Below, one piece after another: positions 16,084 to 21,946 of a stretch of DNA of 21,946 bases; within the stretch, counting starts at the first letter, position 1, and each line of letters begins with the position of its first letter. The translations under genes were made by a program, and so were the position numbers. Origin of the DNA: Bacteroidales bacterium. Lineage in GTDB: Bacteria > Bacteroidota > Bacteroidia > Bacteroidales > UBA1715. The stretch is from the NCBI GenBank assembly GCA_017618935.1, contig JAFZTG010000056.1, forward strand, positions 1 through 21,946, in the 5' to 3' direction. Below the pieces are notes generated by a model that was given only the letters and a program-made list of their open reading frames with translations, did not search any database and was not told the DNA's origin.

Positions 16084-16587
16084 ATGGAATTTCAACACAT
16101 TTCACCTCTCGATTTACAAGAAAATGCAAGTAAACTCATTGGCAAGGACTATATGCTTGTCACTGCTGGAACTAAAGAAAAAAGTAACTGTCTCACGGCA
16201 AGTTGGGGCGGTTTAGGTTTTATGTGGAACAAGCCTGTTGCCTGCATTGTTATTCGTCCACAACGCTACACCAAAGAATTCATCGACAGAGAAGACTATT
16301 TCACCTTGTCATTTTTCGACAATTCATACAAAGATATGTTTGCCTTCTGTGGCTCTAAAAGTGGGCGTGACGTTGACAAAATCAAGGAATGCAAACTCAC
16401 TCCTTTCGTCACGCAAAATGGTTCCATCGCCTACGAACAAGCTCGTATCGTATTGGAATGTAGAAAGTTATACGCTGCGCCTTTCGTAAAAGAAGGTTTT
16501 ATCGACACGAAACTACTACAAAATTATACGGCTGGCGATTTCCACGTTCAGTATCTAGCAGAAATAACAGACTGTCTGATTAAGTAA
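16084..16587 (+). CDS. Flavin reductase-like FMN-binding split-barrel protein
   Basis: A 167-residue cytoplasmic protein of the flavin reductase-like superfamily. The pattern MLVTAGTKEKSNCLTASWGGLGFMWNKPVACIVIRPQRYT matches the FMN-binding core of these proteins, and LSFFDNSYKDMFAFCGSKSGRD is the next conserved stretch (quoted parts lie at about residues 24-98). Members bind FMN and either supply reduced flavin or act as small oxidoreductases; the substrate here is unknown. It has no signal peptide. It is packed 1 bp after the DivIC-like gene and 5 bp before ligA, which indicates co-transcription but does not reveal its role. Confidence 0.85.
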   Translation: MEFQHISPLDLQENASKLIGKDYMLVTAGTKEKSNCLTASWGGLGFMWNKPVACIVIRPQRYTKEFIDREDYFTLSFFDNSYKDMFAFCGSKSGRDVDKIKECKLTPFVTQNGSIAYEQARIVLECRKLYAAPFVKEGFIDTKLLQNYTAGDFHVQYLAEITDCLIK

Positions 16588-16592
16588 CGAAA

Positions 16593-18656
16593 ATGACACC
16601 TCAAGAACGAATCACCGAACTACGTGAGCAATTGCATAAACACAATTACAATTACTACGTAAAACATAATCCCGAAATTTCAGACTTTGAATTCGACAAA
16701 TTACTCAAAGAATTACAAGATTTAGAGAATCAATATCCTGAATTTTTCGACCCGTCTTCTCCAACACAACGAGTTGGTAGCGACCTTAGCGAAAACTTTA
16801 CCCAAGAGAAACACGAATACCCTATGTTGTCTTTAGCAAATAGCTATTCGCTTGAAGACTTGAAAGACTTTGACGCCCGTGTACGTAAGCTCGTCGGGGA
16901 ACGTGACTTTACTTACACGTGTGAATTGAAATATGACGGTGTTTCCATCTCGTTACAATACAAAAACGGGAAACTTACTCGTGCCTTAACTCGTGGTGAC
17001 GGCATTCAAGGTGACAATATCACCAACAATGCAAAAACGATTGGCACCATTCCATTGCAACTGCACGGGAACTATCCACAAGAACTGGAAATTCGTGGCG
17101 AGGTGGTGATGCCTCGTGCTGGTTTCAACGCACTCAACGAGGAACGTATTGAGCAAGGTGACCAACCGTTTGCCAACCCTCGCAATGCCGCATCGGGCTC
17201 ACTTAAGTTACAGAGTTCCAAGGAGGTTGCTCGCCGCCCCTTGCAAGCAAACATGTATTACATTCCGTCGGACACGCCTACGGACTCTCATTATGAAAAT
17301 CTTTCGCTGGCACGCTCATGGGGATTCAACGTTCCCGACTTGTCGGAGCAATGCAAGACGATTGACGACGTGTATGCGTACATAAACAAATGGGACACTA
17401 AGCGTAAGGATTTGCCGTTCGACACGGACGGTATCGTCATAAAAGTGGATTCAATCTCGTTGCAGGAAGAATTAGGAATGACTGCAAAAACGCCTCGTTG
17501 GGCCATTGCATACAAGTTCAAGGCCGAACAAGCACGTACTAAATTGGTTTCGGTTGATTTTCAAGTGGGACGACAAGGAACCATTACACCTGTAGCGAAT
17601 CTGGAACCGGTGCTATTAGCTGGCACAATCATAAAGCGTGCAAGTTTGTACAACGCCGACCAAATGAAAGCGTTGGGCATACGAATCAACGACTACGTGT
17701 ACATAGAAAAAGGTGGCGAAATCATTCCCAAGGTTGTCAGTATCGACGTGAATGCACGTGACGAACATTCACAGCCATTGTCGTTCATCACGCATTGTCC
17801 TGAATGTGGCGCAGAACTTGTCCGTATGGAAGACGAGGCAAATTTCTATTGCCCCAACTCAAAAAACTGCCCTCCTCAAATAAAAGGGAAAATCGAACAT
17901 TTTGTCGGTCGTGAAGCAATGGACATTGCTCTTGCAGGAGCAACCATCGAGCAACTCTACAATGCTCATTTGTTGAGAAATGCGGCAGACCTCTATACCC
18001 TCACCTATCAGGAAATTATTCACCTTGAACGTTTTGCCGACAAATCGGCCAAAAATCTCATCGACAGCATACAAGCGTCGAAAAAAGTGCCGTTTCACCG
18101 AGTGCTTTACGCCATTGGCATACGACATATTGGAAAAACGAGTGCAAAAATTCTTGCAAAAAAATTCAAATCAATCGACGCAATTCAAAATGCCTCGCTT
18201 GATGAATTGAAAGAAACCGAGGATGTAGGCGAAACAATCGCAATCAGTATTCAGAAATTCTTCAACGATGACGACAATCTTGCTTTTATCCAAAAGCTGA
18301 AAGACAATGGTGTTCAATTTGTTGAGGAAGAAAAAGCAGAAGCGCAAAGTTCTATTTTGGAAGGAAAATCAATTGTGATTTCTGGAACGTTCCAACAACA
18401 TAGCCGCGACGAAATGAAAGAACTGATTGAACAAAATGGCGGGAAAAACGTCTCAGGCGTTTCAAAAAGCACATCATTTCTCCTTGCAGGAGAAGGAATT
18501 GGTCCAAGCAAACTTGAAAAGGCACAAAGTTTTGGTATTCAGATACTTTCCGAAGAAGAATTTTATGCAATGATAGGTCTTGGTGCAGAAAAAGAATCAT
18601 CTTCTATAGATAAATCAACGCAATCCAAAGAAAACACACAATTATCACTTTTTTAA
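16593..18656 (+). CDS. ligA: NAD+-dependent DNA ligase
   Basis: A 687-residue replicative/repair ligase that seals nicks using NAD+. The N-terminal Ia domain has the YYV and ISDFEFDKLL segments. The adenylation domain has catalytic Lys113 in ELKYDG. RGEVVMP, FANPRNAASGSL and DGIVIKV are further nucleotidyltransferase motifs. An OB fold follows (VGRQGTITPVANLEPV), then a Cys4 zinc finger (C402, C405, C420, C426), helix-hairpin-helix repeats (about 430-580) and a C-terminal BRCT domain (about 595-665). After the BRCT there is a Ser/Lys-rich tail ending exactly in QLSLF, the pentapeptide used by many proteins to bind the DNA polymerase beta clamp. Full length, last gene of its unit. Confidence 0.98.
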   Translation: MTPQERITELREQLHKHNYNYYVKHNPEISDFEFDKLLKELQDLENQYPEFFDPSSPTQRVGSDLSENFTQEKHEYPMLSLANSYSLEDLKDFDARVRKLVGERDFTYTCELKYDGVSISLQYKNGKLTRALTRGDGIQGDNITNNAKTIGTIPLQLHGNYPQELEIRGEVVMPRAGFNALNEERIEQGDQPFANPRNAASGSLKLQSSKEVARRPLQANMYYIPSDTPTDSHYENLSLARSWGFNVPDLSEQCKTIDDVYAYINKWDTKRKDLPFDTDGIVIKVDSISLQEELGMTAKTPRWAIAYKFKAEQARTKLVSVDFQVGRQGTITPVANLEPVLLAGTIIKRASLYNADQMKALGIRINDYVYIEKGGEIIPKVVSIDVNARDEHSQPLSFITHCPECGAELVRMEDEANFYCPNSKNCPPQIKGKIEHFVGREAMDIALAGATIEQLYNAHLLRNAADLYTLTYQEIIHLERFADKSAKNLIDSIQASKKVPFHRVLYAIGIRHIGKTSAKILAKKFKSIDAIQNASLDELKETEDVGETIAISIQKFFNDDDNLAFIQKLKDNGVQFVEEEKAEAQSSILEGKSIVISGTFQQHSRDEMKELIEQNGGKNVSGVSKSTSFLLAGEGIGPSKLEKAQSFGIQILSEEEFYAMIGLGAEKESSSIDKSTQSKENTQLSLF

Positions 18657-18670
18657 TACAAAAATAATTT

Positions 18671-18707
18671 TCACGATGTAAATACATCATTTACAGATTA
18701 TTCGTGA
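18671..18707. terminator. Bulged hairpin between convergent ligA and tcdA, possible terminator
   Basis: The outer arms TCACGA and TCGTGA enclose a perfect inner stem TGTAAAT / ATTTACA with loop ACATC and a 6-nt one-sided bulge (GATTAT). On the minus strand the hairpin is followed by AAATTATTTTTG, so it could end tcdA transcription. On the plus strand no T-run follows. Both arms lack GC strength, so this is only a candidate. Confidence 0.35.
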
Positions 18708-18745
18708 TAAAACAGTTTGTCAATAAAAAGGGAAATAGCAAGAAT

Positions 18746-19462
18746 TTATCTTTCCACAAAATGTTTGCAAATTTCGCCGGCAATGGTAAAACCGAATGCT
18801 GCCGTAACGTGTGCCAACGAGCCGTTTATGCGTTTTTTCACGTCGTCGATTTCTTGTACCTCGGAACCTTCGAACGTTTGTTCCGTGCTATACACGCAGG
18901 GAAAGGGTTTTGACGGCAATTCGCCTTTACGGATATTCTTGCGCAGACGACGGGCAAATAAATCATATTGTACGTCCCAAAACTCGTCAACCCGAATTTG
19001 CAAAGGGTCTATCTTCAACGCTGCACCCATTGAGGAGATAAAAAACGCGTCGGTTTTGGTAGCTTGACGAATCAGGTGCATTTTGCTACTCGTGCTGTCA
19101 ATGCAGTCAACAATGACATCGTAGTCTTGTAAATGAAACGTGTCGGCATTTTCCTGCGAATATGCCTCCGAACGAATCGTAATCCGTGCATCAGGATTGA
19201 TTTCCAAGAATCGTTCTTGAAGAACTTCCGTCTTTAATTTTCCGATATTCTTCGTCGTTGCAGGCAATTGTCGGTTGACGTTTGTTTCGGAAACGGTATC
19301 GTAATCAACCAATGTAATGTCGCAAAAGCCAGTACGGACAAGCGATTCGGCACACCAACTCCCCACTCCGCCAATTCCGAAAATAATCACTTTGTATTGG
19401 GAGAAACGCGTCACCGTTTCTTTTCCGAGCATCAACTCTATCCTATGAAAAATCTCTGACAC
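18746..19462 (-). CDS. tcdA: tRNA threonylcarbamoyladenosine dehydratase (TcdA, E1-like)
   Basis: A 238-residue E1/ThiF-like ATP-dependent enzyme that cyclises t6A at tRNA position 37 to ct6A. It shows the ATP-binding GIGGVGS (29-35), LVDYDTVSETNVNRQL (D53, D55, R64), VDCIDS and SSMGAALKIDP blocks, and the late VYSTEQ segment. The start is GTG at 19462. Choosing it keeps the conserved FHRIELMLGKE segment, which an internal ATG at codon 11 would cut. It begins 25 bp downstream of the SurA stop and is probably co-transcribed with it. Confidence 0.93.
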   Translation of the reverse strand: MSEIFHRIELMLGKETVTRFSQYKVIIFGIGGVGSWCAESLVRTGFCDITLVDYDTVSETNVNRQLPATTKNIGKLKTEVLQERFLEINPDARITIRSEAYSQENADTFHLQDYDVIVDCIDSTSSKMHLIRQATKTDAFFISSMGAALKIDPLQIRVDEFWDVQYDLFARRLRKNIRKGELPSKPFPCVYSTEQTFEGSEVQEIDDVKKRINGSLAHVTAAFGFTIAGEICKHFVER

Positions 19463-19487
19463 TTTGAGAATTATGAATTAATTAGTC

Positions 19488-20801
19488 CTAAAAATTCAAA
19501 TCACATTCTTTATACTCGTCGCTCTTGATAGACATAAAAATCTGCGATTTCTTGTTTCGCAACCAGTCATTCATTGTCGTTTCCTTTTTTTCTTCGAGAG
19601 CCATCTCCTTCACGTCGGAATAGTCGTCCAACAGAGTTGCCGTATGTTCGGGCACGTACGAAATCAGTTTTATAATCTTATACACTTGCGTTCCCTTGTC
19701 GTCATACGTGAGAATCGGTTCCGAAATATCGCCTGCTTTCATGGTCTTCAACGAATACCATATAGTTGGTTCAATCATACCTTCTTCGAATTTTGAAGTT
19801 CCTGTGTAAGGATTCATATAAATTCCGCCATTCTTATTCGTTTTGGTATCAGTAGAAAAACGTGCGGCCGCTTGTTCAAACGTCAGCGAATCGCCTATGG
19901 CACGACGAATGCTGTCGGCTTTCTGATAGGATTTCTGCATCTCAGCAACGGTCACTTGGGGTTTAATGAGAATATGACGCAATTTAGCCTTCTCGCCTTT
20001 CAATTCAACCATTTGGATAACGTGATAACCGAAATCGGTCTTCACCACACGGGAAATTTCGCCTTCTTTCAGACGAAAAGCAACGGCGGCAAATTCGGGG
20101 ACGAGTTCGCCACGCGAAATATAGTCGCCCAACATACCGCCTCGTTTTGCCGATTCGGTGTCGTCGCTATATAAGACGGCCAATTTCGCGAAATTTTCGC
20201 CGTTAATGGCACGCTGACGGATTTCCTCGCATTTTTTCCGCAACGCCTTCTCCTCTTCTTCCGTGAGAGTTGGCTGAATCACTATCTGAGCATATTCGTA
20301 ACGAGTAGGAATCTTAGGCATACTGTCCACATGTGACTGATAGAACAAACGCACATCGTTGGGTGAAACCGATACGTCGCCAATAATAGTATTTTGCACC
20401 TTTTGAGCCAACAACTGTTCTTTCACCACGGGTTTCCAGTCGCTCCGAATCTCCACATCCGACTTGCCATAGAATTTCTCAAGTTGAGCCAAGCCACCTT
20501 TTGTTCCCGAAATCATTGAAACACGACGGTCAATTTCGTTGTTGACTTCGCCGTCGGAAACCTCAACACTATCAATTTTTGCTTGATCAACAAGAAACTT
20601 TTGCACGACCATTTCCTTGAAAATCTCACATTTTGTTGACGACTCACCTTGTTGTTCCATCAACATTTGTTGATTCTCAACGTCAGACTGTTTTATCATA
20701 TCGTCACCCACAACCACGATTATCTGGTCTAATACTTGTGAATGTGCATACATTGCCAAGCACAGGAACAAACTTATAAATGCAACTATTTTGTTATTCA
20801 T
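19488..20801 (-). CDS. surA: SurA-like periplasmic chaperone / parvulin peptidyl-prolyl isomerase
   Basis: A 437-residue exported foldase for outer-membrane and periplasmic proteins. A signal peptide (about 1-21, cleavage near AHS-Q) precedes a SurA_N-type helical chaperone domain (about 22-160). Two parvulin domains follow. The first (about 166-267) is canonical, with YSDDTESAKRGGMLGDYI, ELVPEFAAVAFRLKEGEIS and TDFGYHVIQM. The second (about 272-381) keeps LRHILI and GGIYMNPYTG but its active-site positions drift. This matches SurA architecture, where one parvulin domain is often inactive. It is the third foldase-type gene in a row on this strand, separated from the second by a repeat-bearing gap. 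Confidence 0.9.
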   Translation of the reverse strand: MNNKIVAFISLFLCLAMYAHSQVLDQIIVVVGDDMIKQSDVENQQMLMEQQGESSTKCEIFKEMVVQKFLVDQAKIDSVEVSDGEVNNEIDRRVSMISGTKGGLAQLEKFYGKSDVEIRSDWKPVVKEQLLAQKVQNTIIGDVSVSPNDVRLFYQSHVDSMPKIPTRYEYAQIVIQPTLTEEEEKALRKKCEEIRQRAINGENFAKLAVLYSDDTESAKRGGMLGDYISRGELVPEFAAVAFRLKEGEISRVVKTDFGYHVIQMVELKGEKAKLRHILIKPQVTVAEMQKSYQKADSIRRAIGDSLTFEQAAARFSTDTKTNKNGGIYMNPYTGTSKFEEGMIEPTIWYSLKTMKAGDISEPILTYDDKGTQVYKIIKLISYVPEHTATLLDDYSDVKEMALEEKKETTMNDWLRNKKSQIFMSIKSDEYKECDLNF

Positions 20802-20848
20802 TTTCTGAATCTGTTTTAATTATAAATATGCAATTCTCGTTTTTTGTT

Positions 20849-20876
20849 GTAGAGACGATGTGCACATCGTCTCTAC
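20849..20876. repeat. Perfect 28-bp palindrome, REP-like
   Basis: The left half GTAGAGACGATGTG is followed immediately by its exact reverse complement, with no spacer and no mismatch over 28 bp. The GTAGAGACG...CGTCTCTAC arms resemble dispersed palindromic elements seen between genes in many bacterial genomes. It lies in the 153-bp gap upstream of surA. No T-run follows on either strand, so it is not a standard terminator, though it would form a strong hairpin in mRNA. Confidence 0.9.
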
Positions 20877-20926
20877 CATAATCCTCACTGTTTTTTCATT
20901 ACGGACACAAATTTTGCATCACACAA

Positions 20927-20954
20927 TTTTCAATTATCAATTTTCAATTATCAA
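20927..20954. repeat. 14-bp direct tandem repeat, two copies
   Basis: TTTTCAATTATCAA occurs twice back to back (20927-20940 and 20941-20954), directly abutting the stop codon of the lipoprotein gene that reads leftwards. Such CAATTTTCAATTATCAATT tracts are frequent low-complexity DNA in Bacteroidota intergenic regions. Together with the palindrome it fills most of this gap. Confidence 0.85.
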
Positions 20955-21797
20955 TTAATAAAACACCTCATATTGTTTTTTGTGCGTAGCGTCTTGATAC
21001 ACGCGATTACGCATATTCTTCAATAATTCAACTTTTCTGTTTTGCAATAAAATTTTAGCGATTTTATCGTGAGCAAGTTCCACTGGCATGGAATTTCCCA
21101 CGTTCAGTTGTTCCTCTATTCTTACGAAATACACATTCGCCGTATCTTGAAACTGTAAACTTTTTCCCACGGGGAACGACTCGTTACGCACCTCCAACGG
21201 CAATTCCTGTTTCAGAGCATTGATATCGACCCACTGATTCGAGAACGAGAATTTCTGACAATGCTGAAAACAATAGTCTTTCAAGGCATCAATATCCATC
21301 GCTTTTTTAGGGAAAAACAATTTCTTGACCGTTTCTATCTCTGTTGTCCGTTGCAAGGGAAAAACGATAAGAATCGGCTTCACTACCGAATGGTCCAAAA
21401 GATATTCGTTTTTATGCTTTGCATAATAGGCATCAATTTCTTTTTGCGGAATAAGCGTATCCAATTTCTGTTGCAGGAACAACTGTTCGTACGTATTGAT
21501 ATACAATTCCTTACGAAACAAATCCACTTGTTTTGCCAAAGAACTGTCATTGTCACGAATGTTATCGACAGCTTTTTCGTACAACAAGGTGAAGCGCAAC
21601 CATTGTTCCACGGCACTTTTCACAAATTCAACGCTATCCTGTTCCGACAGTGAAACAGGCAAACGATCGATAATATCATCTTTGTAAAGCGTTTGCGTTT
21701 CTGTTTTTGCAAGAATTTCACGACCGTCGTCCGACGTACTATTGCACGCACACAAAAGGCACAGAATAGCACTTATATTTACACAAATTTTCTTCAT
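20955..21797 (-). CDS. SurA/PpiC-related lipoprotein lacking a clear parvulin domain
   Basis: A 280-residue predicted lipoprotein. The signal segment ends in LLCAC, with Cys18 as lipid site (Cys13 and Cys16 also lie in the hydrophobic stretch). The mature part begins with a helical region like the chaperone module of SurA/PrsA proteins (LPVSLSEQDSVEFVKSAVEQW, then IDAYYAKHKNEYLLDHSVVKP). I do not see the canonical parvulin motifs (GG-LG, F-GYH) that its neighbour SurA shows, so it is probably a chaperone-like relative rather than an active isomerase. Its ATG overlaps the upstream gene's stop (ATGA), giving coupled translation. It ends 153 bp before surA. Confidence 0.75.
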   Translation of the reverse strand: MKKICVNISAILCLLCACNSTSDDGREILAKTETQTLYKDDIIDRLPVSLSEQDSVEFVKSAVEQWLRFTLLYEKAVDNIRDNDSSLAKQVDLFRKELYINTYEQLFLQQKLDTLIPQKEIDAYYAKHKNEYLLDHSVVKPILIVFPLQRTTEIETVKKLFFPKKAMDIDALKDYCFQHCQKFSFSNQWVDINALKQELPLEVRNESFPVGKSLQFQDTANVYFVRIEEQLNVGNSMPVELAHDKIAKILLQNRKVELLKNMRNRVYQDATHKKQYEVFY

Positions 21798-21946
21798 TCT
21801 ATATCTAATTCTACAATATCCTTATAATATGTATTCAACATTTGTAACATAGTTTCATTTACTTCAGAAAAATGGCGTTTGTACAAGGATTTCTCCCAAT
21901 CTCTCCTAACTTTCTCTCGGTAATTCGCTAACACACGCTCTTTTGC
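21794..21946 (-). CDS. Parvulin-type foldase C-terminus, 5'-truncated by the window edge
   Basis: Only the last 50 residues and stop are present; the frame is open to the right edge. The sequence AKERVLANYREKVRRDWEKS followed by LYKRHFSEVNETML resembles the C-terminal helix-plus-tail of SurA/PrsA-like peptidyl-prolyl isomerases (pattern V-x2-Y-x5-W-x3-L-x4-V-N). Its TGA overlaps the next gene's ATG by four bases, so it is the first member of an operon of foldase-like genes. The identification is from a short tail and neighbourhood. Confidence 0.6.
   Translation of the reverse strand, partial: AKERVLANYREKVRRDWEKSLYKRHFSEVNETMLQMLNTYYKDIVELDIE

Noticed and set aside
20849..20876. Palindrome as intrinsic terminator
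   Set aside because: Neither strand has a T-run after the stem, so it does not meet the usual terminator form.
20927..20954. Start of a CRISPR-like array
   Set aside because: Only two abutting 14-bp copies without spacers; no cas genes are nearby.

Overview
The window reads as a chromosomal segment of an anaerobic member of the Bacteroidota, most likely Bacteroidales. Three things point there. Candidate promoters carry the Bacteroidota -7 motif TAnnTTTG, clearest upstream of the pyruvate:ferredoxin oxidoreductase gene. Most starts lack a recognisable Shine-Dalgarno sequence and are preceded by A/T-rich DNA. The gene content (PFOR, biotin-dependent acyl-CoA carboxyltransferase, many lipoprotein foldases, a DivIC-type division protein) also fits. 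Genus and species cannot be fixed from sequence reading alone. Gene density is high, no gene-free stretch exceeds about 155 bp, and no tRNA, rRNA, insertion sequence, prophage or CRISPR array was seen.

Layout. (1) 2-1312, +: the end of an acyl-CoA (propionyl/methylmalonyl-CoA type) carboxyltransferase, a 63-residue protein resembling the actinobacterial carboxylase epsilon subunit, and a biotin carrier protein with one intact and one degenerate biotinyl domain. (2) 1350-2926, +: two FKBP-type lipoproteins, the first with a decayed active site, ending in a hairpin terminator. (3) 2987-7130, +: a tightly packed block with overlapping or nearly abutting genes: UDP-glucuronate decarboxylase, rmlA, rmlC, rmlD, a small orphan lipoprotein and a GldI-like FKBP lipoprotein. 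(4) A PLP-homeostasis protein (YggS family) on the minus strand, divergent from mutS2. (5) The PFOR gene nifJ, with its own promoter and strong terminator. (6) 14209-18656, +: NAD(P)HX repair enzyme, DivIC-like division protein, flavin-reductase-like protein and NAD+-dependent DNA ligase. (7) 18746-21946, -: a parvulin-type foldase tail, a SurA-like lipoprotein, a two-domain SurA and TcdA, with a perfect 28-bp palindrome and a short tandem repeat between the second and third of these.

How the genes fit together. Central anaerobic metabolism is represented by PFOR and the biotin carboxylase parts. Nucleotide-sugar supply for surface polysaccharide comes from the rml and UXS enzymes. An unusually large set of periplasmic folding factors (three FKBP-type, three parvulin/SurA-type including one partial) lies in the same 22 kb. 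Housekeeping repair functions (MutS2, LigA, NnrD/E, YggS, TcdA) fill the rest. I see no convincing new defence or mobile system. The most unusual items are the epsilon-like subunit, the doubled biotinyl domain, the pseudo-FKBP next to an intact paralogue, the clamp-binding-like tail of LigA, and the palindrome/repeat cassette.
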